Assembly (NCBI GenBank): GCA_902509675.1
Contig: CABWYN010000013.1
Location: 1 to 32,037, forward strand
Direction of reading: 5' to 3'
Length of the DNA: 32,037 nucleotides
Source of the DNA: an uncultured Bacteroidota bacterium
Lineage (GTDB): Bacteria > Bacteroidota > Bacteroidia > Flavobacteriales > Flavobacteriaceae
The notes below the pieces were generated by a model. It was not told the origin of the DNA. It saw only the letters and a list, made by a program, of their open reading frames with translations, and did not search any database. Positions 1-8,505 of this stretch are shown one piece after another. Positions within the stretch are counted from its first letter, which is position 1; the number at the start of each line of letters is the position of its first letter. Position numbers and translations under genes: made by a program.

Positions 1-708
1 GGAGAAGACGGTGCAGCTGGATGGACATTCATCGATGCTGGTGGTCTTGAAACGGGCTGGACTTTAGACACAGCTAACGGCCCTAGTGGTCAAACACTTG
101 ACCATTATTACCTACCAGCAAACGCTTCATATAATGACTGGGCAGTATCCCCTTCATATGACACTTCATCACTTTCTGATGCAACTGTCTCATATTTTGA
201 GGAGTGTGTTTGGTGTGCTGACTCTGTCGGTCATAATGTATATTATTCAATTGATTATGCAGGCGATGCAACTACAGCTACATGGGTGGCATTATTTGAA
301 GGCATTAATACTGATGCAGAGGATGTAGGTGGGGCAGATTTGGGAGTCCAAAGCACATATAGTATTCCAAGCGCTGAAAGTATAGTAATTGCATTTAATT
401 ATGTAGGTACCTACGGAGGAGAGTGGAATATTGATGATGTATGTATTGATGGAACACTATCAACTACAAACACGGAACTATTGGATATGAGAATCTATCC
501 AAATCCAGTTGACGGTAACTATGTTACTATTCAATCACCTGTACAAGGAGTGAAGGAAATTGAGGTATATACAGTGACTGGTAGAAAAATACTACAAACA
601 GTTCTTACAGAAAACAAACTTGATGTAAGCTCGTTTAATAGTGGTTTCTACATGGTTAAAGTAACAATCAATGGACAGAGTAAATTATCGAAATTAGTAG
701 TTAGATAA
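1..708 (+). CDS. T9SS-sorted surface protein, 3' part only
   Basis: The reading frame is open from base 1 to the stop at 708, so this is the last 235 residues of a longer gene whose start lies outside the window. The first ~150 residues are rich in W, G, D and T, with a C-x-x-C pair (ECVWCAD), and resemble the beta-sandwich choice-of-anchor/MAM-like domains of secreted Bacteroidota proteins. The last ~75 residues are a T9SS type A sorting domain: the motif IYPNPVDG, then VYTVTGRKI, then GFYMVKV and the C-terminal KLVVR. The product should be exported by Sec, carried over the outer membrane by T9SS, and attached to the surface or released. An internal ATG at 286 is not the start, because homologous-looking sequence continues upstream of it. 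The catalytic or binding domain is not visible, so the function is unknown. Confidence 0.85.
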   Translation, partial: GEDGAAGWTFIDAGGLETGWTLDTANGPSGQTLDHYYLPANASYNDWAVSPSYDTSSLSDATVSYFEECVWCADSVGHNVYYSIDYAGDATTATWVALFEGINTDAEDVGGADLGVQSTYSIPSAESIVIAFNYVGTYGGEWNIDDVCIDGTLSTTNTELLDMRIYPNPVDGNYVTIQSPVQGVKEIEVYTVTGRKILQTVLTENKLDVSSFNSGFYMVKVTINGQSKLSKLVVR

Positions 709-734
709 TTTATTAGATCTTATTTAATAAAAAG

Positions 735-767
735 AATGCCAGATAAAGTATTTTATCTGGCATTTTT
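735..767 (+). terminator. Rho-independent terminator after the T9SS protein
   Basis: A perfect 13-bp inverted repeat (735-747 with 752-764, loop 748-751, stem core GCCAGATAAA) is followed by a short T run. It closes the gene ending at 708 and lies only 18 bases before the GH10 start at 785. Confidence 0.85.
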
Positions 768-784
768 AATAACTTATTTAAATT

Positions 785-1897
785 ATGAGAAATTTATTTA
801 TTTTAATTTTTTTCTGTATTCCCTTATTAGCGTGTTCTCAAAATAATGGGAATTTAAAAGACAAGTATGCTGATTATTTTTTAATTGGAGCAACTATTAA
901 CCAAGAAGATTATCAAATTATCGACAAGGATGAAAAAGTTTTAAAAATTGTGTCAGAAAACTTTAATTCGTTAACACCAGAAAATTCAATGAAGTGGATG
1001 CATTCACATCCCGAATATTCAAAATTTACATTTTCAAATGCCCAAAAGATAACAGATTTTGCAAAGGATAATGACATGTATTTATTAGGCCATACTTTGG
1101 TTTGGCATAATCAAGTTCCTGAATATATTTCTGAAATTAACGATAGGGGTAAATTCAACCTACATCTAAAAAATCACATATTTCAACTAGTTACAAGATT
1201 CAAAGGAAAAGTTAATATGTGGGACGTCGTTAATGAGGCCCTAAATGATGATGGGACATTAAGGGAAACAGTTTTTTTAAATATGATGGGTGATGATTAC
1301 ATCGATAAAGCATTTCAGTACGCTAATGATTCAGACCCGAATGTAGAGCTAGCCTATAATGATTATAATTTATATAAACCCAAAAAAAGAGCTGGAGCAA
1401 TTAGGATTATAAACTCTTTAAAAGATAAAGGTATCAGAATTGATGCAGTAGGAATTCAAGCCCACTGGGATCTTCATTTTCCAAGTATTCAGGAAATAGA
1501 GAAAACTATAATTGAGCTAGCTGCAACAGGAGTTGATGTAATGATTACAGAACTTGATATTACTGTGATTCCAAACCCCTATGAGTTGGCAGGTATAGCA
1601 AGAGAAGAATTTAAAAAATTTGAAGGAGATAAAAAATGGGACCCATACCAATCTGGAATTCCTGAAAACGTGCAAAAAAAATTGACTAAAAGGTATAAAG
1701 ATATTTTTGAGCTATTTGTAAAACATCATGATAAAATTAGCAGAGTTACATTTTGGGGGACCACTGATAAATATACATGGAGGAATCAAAACCCGATTAA
1801 CAATAGAGCTGATTATCCCTTATTGTTTGACAGAGAATACAAAAAGAAGCCTGCTTTCTTTGAATTGCTAAATATTGACTTTTCAAAAATCAAATAA
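785..1897 (+). CDS. GH10 endo-1,4-beta-xylanase, lipoprotein
   Basis: Endo-xylanase that cuts the beta-1,4-xylan backbone with retention. The N-terminus is a lipoprotein signal (LLACS, Cys17), so the enzyme is probably membrane-anchored in the periplasm or on the cell surface. The single GH10 barrel spans ~25-365 of 370 residues, a normal length with no binding module. Hallmarks in order: NSLTPENSMKW (61-71), HTLVWHNQVP (103-112), acid/base Glu151 in WDVVNEAL, YNDYN (191-195), GIQAHW (223-228), nucleophile Glu256 in ITELDIT, and TFWGTTD near 322. ATG at 785 puts the signal peptide at residue 1. The gene is 3 bases ahead of a GPH symporter and then a cytosolic GH43, which reads as an operon for making, importing and finishing xylo-oligosaccharides. 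I see no clear promoter between the preceding terminator and this start. Confidence 0.95.
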   Translation: MRNLFILIFFCIPLLACSQNNGNLKDKYADYFLIGATINQEDYQIIDKDEKVLKIVSENFNSLTPENSMKWMHSHPEYSKFTFSNAQKITDFAKDNDMYLLGHTLVWHNQVPEYISEINDRGKFNLHLKNHIFQLVTRFKGKVNMWDVVNEALNDDGTLRETVFLNMMGDDYIDKAFQYANDSDPNVELAYNDYNLYKPKKRAGAIRIINSLKDKGIRIDAVGIQAHWDLHFPSIQEIEKTIIELAATGVDVMITELDITVIPNPYELAGIAREEFKKFEGDKKWDPYQSGIPENVQKKLTKRYKDIFELFVKHHDKISRVTFWGTTDKYTWRNQNPINNRADYPLLFDREYKKKPAFFELLNIDFSKIK

Positions 1898-1900
1898 TAT

Positions 1901-3334
1901 ATGACAACACAGCCGCTTTCAATAAAAGAGAAAATTGGGTATAGCCTTGGAGACTTGTCTGCTAATCTTGTTTTTCAAACACTAATCACTTACTTAGCTT
2001 ATTTTTATACCGACATATATGGGCTGGAGGCAGATGATGCAACTGCCATCATTTTTTTTGTTGGTACTGTTGCTGCCATTGGATTTAATCCTATAGTGGG
2101 CGCATTAGCTGACAGAACAAACAGCAGGTGGGGAAAATTTAGACCCTGGATTTTATGGACAGCTATCCCCTTAGGAATTACTTCAGTTTTAGCATTTACA
2201 ACACCTGATTTTTCATATAACGGAAAGGTCATTTATGCCGTAATTACCTATACTTTACTGCTGTTATTATATGCTGGAAGTAACCTTCCTTATTCGGCTC
2301 TAAGTGGAGTGATCACAGGAGACATGAAGGAGCGAAATAGTATCTCTTCATACAGGTTTGTAGCTGTTATGTTTGCACAATTTTTTGTTCAGGTTTTTAT
2401 GCTACCTATTATTATTTATGCCGGAGATGGAGATAAGGCCTTAGGTCTCGAAATTACAATGACTTGGCTTGCAATAATTGGGACGATACTTTTGTTAATC
2501 ACTTTTATCACCACAAAGGAAAGAATTGTTCCTACTCAAGAGCAATCCTCAAGTTTACTTGACGATATTAAAGACTTAATTAAAAATATTCCATGGGTAA
2601 TTATGTTGACTGTAACCACCCTGTTGTTTATAACACTTTCAATGAAGGGAGGAGCTTATGTTTATTATTTTGAAAACTATGCTTCAAAAAATTCCTTAAG
2701 TGATTTCATTTCACCCATCCTTGATTTTTTATCCAGAATTGGAATTGATTTTTTTGGCAATGATCCCGTTTCAGCTGGATTTGGTCTTTTTAATGCTGGA
2801 GGTATAATATTTATGATTATCGGAATTGGCTTGTCAAAAATGTTAGCTGACCGGTATGGTAAAAGAAATGTTTTTGGATTTTTTCTTTTTATTTCGACAT
2901 TATTCATACTAGTATTTTATATACTCTCTCCTGAATCGATTGGTTTAATTTTTGGAGCTCAAATATTTCATGGATTCTTTTACGGAATAACAATACCGCT
3001 ACTTTGGGCAATGATTGCAGATGTTGCGGATTATTCTGAGTGGAAGAATAATAGACGAGCAACTGCAATTATTTTTTCTGCCATGATGGTTGGATTAAAA
3101 TTAGGATTAAGCATAGGTGGCGCTTTGGTTGCATTAATCTTAGGAAACTATGGATATCAACCCAATATAATAGGCGAGCAATCAGAATCCGCAATTTTAG
3201 GAACAAAAATGTTGGTAAGTATTTACCCATCTATCCCCTTTTTATTAGCGGTAGGATTACTTTTCTTTTATGTTATTGATAAGAATCTTGAGAATAAAAT
3301 TGAAAAAGAATTGTCAATAAGAAGAAATAAATAG
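1901..3334 (+). CDS. GPH-family (MFS) sugar:cation symporter
   Basis: Inner-membrane symporter of the glycoside-pentoside-hexuronide family (XynP/XylP/MelB type), 477 residues and about 12 transmembrane segments. Family marks: GDLSANLVFQ near residue 17 at the start of TM1, the cytoplasmic loop motif DRTNSRWGKFRPW at 71-83, and the late segment WAMIADVADYSEWK followed by a basic NNRRAT stretch. The ATG at 1901 lies 3 bases after the GH10 stop, and a GH43 without signal peptide starts 10 bases downstream. From this context I infer that it imports xylo-oligosaccharides or a xyloside for cytosolic hydrolysis. The exact substrate cannot be read from sequence, and other pentosides or uronides are possible. 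Confidence 0.9.
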   Translation: MTTQPLSIKEKIGYSLGDLSANLVFQTLITYLAYFYTDIYGLEADDATAIIFFVGTVAAIGFNPIVGALADRTNSRWGKFRPWILWTAIPLGITSVLAFTTPDFSYNGKVIYAVITYTLLLLLYAGSNLPYSALSGVITGDMKERNSISSYRFVAVMFAQFFVQVFMLPIIIYAGDGDKALGLEITMTWLAIIGTILLLITFITTKERIVPTQEQSSSLLDDIKDLIKNIPWVIMLTVTTLLFITLSMKGGAYVYYFENYASKNSLSDFISPILDFLSRIGIDFFGNDPVSAGFGLFNAGGIIFMIIGIGLSKMLADRYGKRNVFGFFLFISTLFILVFYILSPESIGLIFGAQIFHGFFYGITIPLLWAMIADVADYSEWKNNRRATAIIFSAMMVGLKLGLSIGGALVALILGNYGYQPNIIGEQSESAILGTKMLVSIYPSIPFLLAVGLLFFYVIDKNLENKIEKELSIRRNK

Positions 3335-3344
3335 TAAATACATC

Positions 3345-4379
3345 ATGCCAGAAGACAGTATTAATCACATTGATTTTGATGAGCTTAACAAAAAGGCTAC
3401 TTCGTTACCTATTGTAACACACCTTTACACAGCAGACCCTTCTGCTCACGTGTTCGAAAATAAAATTTACATATATCCGTCTCACGATATTGATGCAGGT
3501 GAAGCATTCGATGATTTAGGAAGCCATTTCGCTATGGAAGATTACCATGTTTTTTCAATGGATCATATTGAAGGAGATGTAAAAGATCATGGAATAGCAC
3601 TACATGTTAATGATGTAAAATGGGCAGAAAAACAAATGTGGGCCCCAGATGCTAATGAAAAAGATGGTAAATATTATTTGTTTTTCCCAGCCAAAGATTA
3701 CGACGGAATTTTCCGTATTGGAGTAGCTATAAGCGATTTACCATATGGTCCTTTTACCCCACAACCAGATGCAATAAAGGGAAGCTTTTCAATTGATCCA
3801 GCTGTCTTTAAAGACGATGACGGCAGTTATTATATGTACTTTGGAGGTATATGGGGTGGTCAATTACAAAGATGGAGAAATGGAGTTTTCAATGCTAGTC
3901 ACCCAGACAGCCCAACAGCTTTTTTACCTAAGGATAATGAGCCCGCTTTACTTCCTTTTATTGCTAAGATGACAGATGATTTGCTGCAGTTTGATGAGTC
4001 CCCCAAGGAAGTTGAAATAGTAGATGAAAATGGAAATTTATTATTATCAGGGGATAATAACAGGCGGTTTTTTGAGGCAGCCTGGTTACATAAATATAAG
4101 GGTAAATACTATTTTTCTTATTCAACGGGTGACACACATTTTATATGTTATGCCATTGGTAATAATCCATACGGTCCTTTCACTTACAGCGGCAGAATAT
4201 TAAACCCAGTAGTTGGCTGGACATCTCATCATTCAATTTGTGAATTTAAAGGAAAGTGGTACCTGTTTTATCATGACTCGTCTCTCTCAAAAGGAGTTAC
4301 ACATTTGAGATCAGTAAAAATTGCGGAAATTAAATATAATGAAGATGGTACTATTCAAACACTAGACCCTTACCTTTAA
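3345..4379 (+). CDS. GH43 beta-xylosidase/arabinofuranosidase, cytosolic
   Basis: Inverting five-bladed propeller glycosidase of 344 residues with no signal peptide, so probably cytosolic. The GH43 triad is visible: general base Asp31 in YTADPSAH, pKa-modulating Asp151 in SIDPAVF, and general acid Glu244 in FFEAAWLHK. GWTSHHS at 291-297 supplies the usual structural or metal-site histidine. The fold fills the protein and there is no C-terminal beta-sandwich. The N-terminal pattern resembles single-domain xylosidases of GH43 subfamily 1, but I hold that subfamily call loosely. It is third in the GH10-GPH-GH43 set and probably cleaves imported xylo-oligosaccharides to xylose for XylA/XylB. Its stop overlaps the stop of the opposite-strand GH10 gene by 3 bases, with no terminator hairpin between them. 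Confidence 0.9.
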   Translation: MPEDSINHIDFDELNKKATSLPIVTHLYTADPSAHVFENKIYIYPSHDIDAGEAFDDLGSHFAMEDYHVFSMDHIEGDVKDHGIALHVNDVKWAEKQMWAPDANEKDGKYYLFFPAKDYDGIFRIGVAISDLPYGPFTPQPDAIKGSFSIDPAVFKDDDGSYYMYFGGIWGGQLQRWRNGVFNASHPDSPTAFLPKDNEPALLPFIAKMTDDLLQFDESPKEVEIVDENGNLLLSGDNNRRFFEAAWLHKYKGKYYFSYSTGDTHFICYAIGNNPYGPFTYSGRILNPVVGWTSHHSICEFKGKWYLFYHDSSLSKGVTHLRSVKIAEIKYNEDGTIQTLDPYL

Positions 4380-5581
4380 TTATCAGCATCGTATAGTGCT
4401 TTGAGCACTGAATAATATGCCTCTTTTCTAGAATAATCTTTATTTACCATCCAGGCTTTTTGATTTTTTCTCCATCCCCCATATGGAATATCATCTCTGA
4501 ACCCCCAGTCACTAATTAATTTAACTCCAGATTCTTTTGCTGTTTTAACAAGGTTGTAGTAAATTTTATTTTGTTCCTCAAAAAACCATTCCCAATCGTC
4601 CTCTGACTTTATGACATCTGAAACTTTTTTCCGTTTATCACCCTTACCCCAAAGATTTAGACCCACATCGAGCTCAGTGATATAGACCTCAACACCAAGG
4701 TTAATAAATCTTAATATATTTTTTCTTAAACTTTCATAATTATAGTCTATTCCTGCATTTAAATGACATTGAAAACCAACAGCATCTACCCGAACACCAG
4801 TATTTTTTAAATGCTTTATTAGTTGGTACATACCATCAGCTTTTTTACCGCCAAAGGCAATATTAAAATCTCTAATTTCCAATTTTGCGTCGGTTAATTT
4901 TGAAGCAACATCAAAAACTTTTCTGACAAATATCGGATGCTCGTTATTAATTTTTTGTTCTCCCTCAAGCCCTGACATATCTTTTTCAAATCCCATGTCC
5001 ATCCACTTACAATCCTCTTTTTCATTTCCAGAAACTCGATAGCCACCAGACTTACCCATAGCAAAAATTTCATTTATTACATTGAAGACATCAACCTTAT
5101 GTTTATTATCATTAGAATTTAAAACTTCAGAAACAAATTTCTCAATAATTAATTCCAACTCGTTTGATGAGTAATTTGATTTTGAAAACCAACTGGGGAA
5201 ATATTTATTAGGAAAAATTAAGCAATGATGCATAATATGAAACTCATTTTCTATCCCCCAATTTACTAACTCATCAAAGTATTTTGTTTCAACATTAAAG
5301 TCTTTTAAAGAAACAGGTTTTTTCTTTGGCCAAAATCCACCATCCCAGGCAGGATATATCGAGGGCTGAATTCCAGTATAATTATTTAAAACAAATTCTC
5401 TATTTCTATCTGCCTCAGTTCCGCGTAAAATAGCTTTGTTTCTTTCTCCTCTTACCTGTGTTGTAATAATCATCTCACCAGAATAATCTTTAAGAAACAA
5501 ATTCTTATTATAATTTTGAGAAAACAGGGTATTGGTAATTAATAAAATTACCATTGAAACACATATAAATTGGTTTTTCAT
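4376..5581 (-). CDS. Divergent GH10-like glycosidase, secreted
   Basis: Secreted protein of 401 residues with a Sec signal (hydrophobic core 8-19, ending TLFSQ). Both GH10 catalytic glutamates are kept: acid/base Glu171 in VFNVINEIF and nucleophile Glu303 in VYITELDVG. GFQCHLN at 269-275 matches the GIQAHW strand. Other conserved parts are altered. The N-x-M-K-W/E block is replaced by GIQPSIYPAW, and HxLVWHxQxP becomes HHCLIFPNKYFP, losing the Trp and second His that line the -1/-2 subsites in classic xylanases. The substrate may therefore differ from plain xylan. I start it at the ATG at 5581; a TTG two codons upstream (5587) is less likely. It is convergent with GH43 and divergent from the sulfatase gene, with 81 bases between the two starts. 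Confidence 0.85.
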   Translation of the reverse strand: MKNQFICVSMVILLITNTLFSQNYNKNLFLKDYSGEMIITTQVRGERNKAILRGTEADRNREFVLNNYTGIQPSIYPAWDGGFWPKKKPVSLKDFNVETKYFDELVNWGIENEFHIMHHCLIFPNKYFPSWFSKSNYSSNELELIIEKFVSEVLNSNDNKHKVDVFNVINEIFAMGKSGGYRVSGNEKEDCKWMDMGFEKDMSGLEGEQKINNEHPIFVRKVFDVASKLTDAKLEIRDFNIAFGGKKADGMYQLIKHLKNTGVRVDAVGFQCHLNAGIDYNYESLRKNILRFINLGVEVYITELDVGLNLWGKGDKRKKVSDVIKSEDDWEWFFEEQNKIYYNLVKTAKESGVKLISDWGFRDDIPYGGWRKNQKAWMVNKDYSRKEAYYSVLKALYDADN

Positions 5582-5662
5582 AATCAATATTTAACCATTA
5601 ATAAAGTTATGATAATAATTAAATTTTATTGATATTTAACGAATAAGAAATCAAACGAACTC

Positions 5663-7579
5663 ATGAGGACCCTTAGAATTTTAAAATTTTTTTTATTTAT
5701 CAATTTACTTTTACTTTCTGCATTTGTCTATTCACAAGAAAATAATAAACCAAATATATTATTTATATCTGTCGATGATTTGAAGCCAAGTATCGGCAGC
5801 TTTGGAGATGATTTTGCTGTAACTCCAAATATCGATAAGCTTTCTGAAACTTCAACTGTATTTTTAAATAATCATACTCAGCTTGCAATTTGTGCTGCGT
5901 CTAGAGTTAGCTTCTTAACCGGATTAAGACCTGATAAAACTAAAGTTTGGGATTTAAAAACAAAAATGAGAGATGTGAATCCTGAGGTACTAACACTTCC
6001 AGAACACTTTAAAAATAACGGATATCAAACAATTGGTGTTGGTAAAATCTATGACCCTAGAGCTGTAGATAGTGGAAGAGATAGACGATCTTGGTCTACC
6101 CCGTTTATTACCCAAAATCAGTTAAAGTTTTCAGACGGATATAAGTTTCCATCGGGAGGTTTTTATCAAGGAAAAGAGAATAGAGAAATTCGTTCAAAAC
6201 TCAGACAAGAGGCCATTGAAAAAGGGATTAGTAATTTAAATAAATATGAATCTGAAAGGTATAAGCCTCCCTATGAAAATGCTGATGTGCCCGACGGTGC
6301 TTATATGGATGGTGCAATTGCAAATAGAGCAGTTGAATTAATTGATCAGATGGATAACTCAAAACCGTTTTTTTTAGCAGTTGGTTTTTTAAGACCCCAC
6401 ATGCCTTTTAATGCACCTACAAAATACTGGGATATGTATAATGAGGAAGAGATTCAGTTGGCACCATTTAGAACAAAAAGTAAAAATCCAGTTGACCTTG
6501 CTTATAAAGGCGGGTGGGAAATAAGCACATATAAAACACCAGAATTTGAATATATAGAAAATGAGGAGGGGCTGCTGATATTACCTGATAACATTCAGAG
6601 AAAACTTATTCATGGATATTATGCCGCAACCAGTTATATTGATGCTCAAATAGGGATTGTCCTTAAAAAACTAAAAGAAAAGGGGCTTGATAAAAACACA
6701 ATAATCGTTTTATGGGGAGATCATGGTTTTCACCTAGGAGATCATAGTCAATGGACCAAGCACACAAACTTTGAGCAGTCAACAAGATCCCCATTATTGA
6801 TTAAAGACCCTAGAGTAAATAAGATGATTAATGTTGATTCACCCACAGAATTTATTGATGTATTTCCAACTCTTTGTGAGTTAGCGGAACTTGAAACCCC
6901 AAAAGAATTAGACGGCATAAGTTTAAAGCCTCAAATATTAGGAGAGCAAATAACTTCAAAAATATTTGCTGTCAGTCAATACCCAAGAGGAGGAAACATG
7001 AGGGGCTTTATAATGGGTTATAGCTTTAGAACAAAAAGACATAGATACACTGTTTGGGTCAATAATAAAAAGAGTTCTGAACCAATATACATTGAAGATA
7101 TATATGCTGAAGAATTATATGATTACATGAATGACCCTTTAGAAACTGAGAATATAATTGATGATTCAGACCAACAAAGAACCAAAACCACATTTCAAAC
7201 ATTGGCAGCTCGATTTTTTAATTCGCAAATTGTAACTGAGCCCGAGCTGATTGTAAATACGCCAAAAATTAATATCGCAAAACCAAGCCCAAATAATAAA
7301 TGGGCAAATCAAAGATCAAAAACTATTAGTCAATACATTTCATCTGAAATGATGATGAATAAAAACCAGTTAAAATTTTTACAGCAAGTCTTGTATGATA
7401 AATACGCTAGAAATAATGAAATGACAGCTGAAAACAAATTATCAAAGGATCAAACCGAAGCTGTATACAAAGAAAACTTTTCAATAGCTTCTCAGGAATT
7501 ACTTAGTAGATTCACAAAAAAACAATTTGAAAGAATAAGTGAATTAGAAAGTCAAAAAATAAAGCAATTAAGGAATTAG
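5663..7579 (+). CDS. Secreted type I sulfatase (iduronate-2-sulfatase-like)
   Basis: Formylglycine-dependent sulfatase that removes sulfate esters, 638 residues with a Sec signal (cleavage near VYSQ, 22-25). Metal-site aspartates lie in SVDDLKPSIG (Asp38, Asp39). The maturation motif is C77-A-A-S-R81, and further marks are RPHMP (His246), WGDHGFHLGD (Asp353, His354) and Lys366. The VDDLKPSIGSFGD opening is typical of the iduronate-2-sulfatase-like group (sulfatase S1_7 type). After ~520 there is an extra ~115-residue basic, helical C-terminal region not needed for the sulfatase fold. The gene is 11 bases ahead of an esterase, with FGE on the opposite strand in the same locus. Context suggests a sulfated xylan or similar algal polysaccharide. 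The true sugar and sulfate position are unknown. Confidence 0.92.
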   Translation: MRTLRILKFFLFINLLLLSAFVYSQENNKPNILFISVDDLKPSIGSFGDDFAVTPNIDKLSETSTVFLNNHTQLAICAASRVSFLTGLRPDKTKVWDLKTKMRDVNPEVLTLPEHFKNNGYQTIGVGKIYDPRAVDSGRDRRSWSTPFITQNQLKFSDGYKFPSGGFYQGKENREIRSKLRQEAIEKGISNLNKYESERYKPPYENADVPDGAYMDGAIANRAVELIDQMDNSKPFFLAVGFLRPHMPFNAPTKYWDMYNEEEIQLAPFRTKSKNPVDLAYKGGWEISTYKTPEFEYIENEEGLLILPDNIQRKLIHGYYAATSYIDAQIGIVLKKLKEKGLDKNTIIVLWGDHGFHLGDHSQWTKHTNFEQSTRSPLLIKDPRVNKMINVDSPTEFIDVFPTLCELAELETPKELDGISLKPQILGEQITSKIFAVSQYPRGGNMRGFIMGYSFRTKRHRYTVWVNNKKSSEPIYIEDIYAEELYDYMNDPLETENIIDDSDQQRTKTTFQTLAARFFNSQIVTEPELIVNTPKINIAKPSPNNKWANQRSKTISQYISSEMMMNKNQLKFLQQVLYDKYARNNEMTAENKLSKDQTEAVYKENFSIASQELLSRFTKKQFERISELESQKIKQLRN

Positions 7580-7590
7580 TCACAGTAATA

Positions 7591-8481
7591 ATGTATAAAT
7601 TCAGATTCTTTTTAGTTTCTTTTTTTCTTCTTTTAAGCTCTGTTTTATTTTCCCAAAATAATAAAGTTTTTATAAAACCCGAGAAGGTTCTGTATAAGTC
7701 TACTGAGCAAGGAGACCTGAATTTATATTTTTATAGACCACTAAACTTTGACACCTCTAAAACATATAACTGTATTATATTTTTTCATGGAGGTGCATGG
7801 AATAATGGTAATTACAAGCAGTTTGAGCGTCAGGCAATGTATTTTGCGTCACGTGGGATGATAGCCATTTCAGCAGAATACCGAATTAAAAGTAAACATG
7901 GGACAACTCCTTTTGAATCAATCGAAGATGCAAAATCAGCAATACGATTTGTGAGAAAAAACTCTAAGTCATATTCTATTAATAATCAGAGAATTGCTGC
8001 ATCAGGAGGTTCTGCTGGTGGACATTTAGCTGCTTCTACAGCTAATGTTAAAGGATTTGATAATTCAAATGAGAACTTAGAAGTTAGCTCTAAGCCTAAT
8101 GCCCTGGTTCTATACAACCCTGTTCTTGATACAGGTCCTGATGCATGGGGATATTATTCTTTTTTGAGAAGAATGGACGGTAAGATGATTAAAAATCCAA
8201 TTGATGGTTCTCCTTTTCACGGTATCACTAAAGATTCTCCCCCAACTATTATTTTGACCGGAACAAATGATAAAATTGTTTCGGTAGAAATGATAAACAG
8301 ATATAAGAGAAAAATGGAATCTTATGGCCTAAGATGTGATGTTGTTTATTACAAGGGAGCTGAACATTCATTTTTTAATAAGGGTAAAGACTTTATAGAC
8401 ACATTGTTAAAATCGGATATTTTTTTAAAATCAAATTGGTATTTAGAGGGATTGCCAACTGTTAAAAAACAATATCAGTAA
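7591..8481 (+). CDS. Secreted alpha/beta hydrolase, probable carbohydrate esterase
   Basis: Alpha/beta-hydrolase of 296 residues with a Sec signal ending VLFSQ (~21). It has the oxyanion-hole motif FFHGGAW (64-70) and nucleophile Ser141 in GGSAGGH. Asp227 in GTNDKIV and His259 in GAEHSFF complete the triad. The layout is that of HSL/BD-FAE-like acyl esterases that remove acetyl or feruloyl groups from plant and algal polysaccharides. It sits 11 bases after the sulfatase and is probably cotranscribed with it, so removal of acyl groups from decorated xylan is a reasonable inference. Family-level assignment is firm; substrate is not. It converges with the SSS gene, leaving 24 bases between stops. 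Confidence 0.85.
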   Translation: MYKFRFFLVSFFLLLSSVLFSQNNKVFIKPEKVLYKSTEQGDLNLYFYRPLNFDTSKTYNCIIFFHGGAWNNGNYKQFERQAMYFASRGMIAISAEYRIKSKHGTTPFESIEDAKSAIRFVRKNSKSYSINNQRIAASGGSAGGHLAASTANVKGFDNSNENLEVSSKPNALVLYNPVLDTGPDAWGYYSFLRRMDGKMIKNPIDGSPFHGITKDSPPTIILTGTNDKIVSVEMINRYKRKMESYGLRCDVVYYKGAEHSFFNKGKDFIDTLLKSDIFLKSNWYLEGLPTVKKQYQ

Positions 8482-8505
8482 ATTTTATATGAACACTTTT
8501 CACAA

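Noticed and set aside
286-708. Complete gene starting at the internal ATG 286
   Set aside because: The same frame is open back to base 1 with secreted-domain-like sequence, so 286 is only an internal Met.
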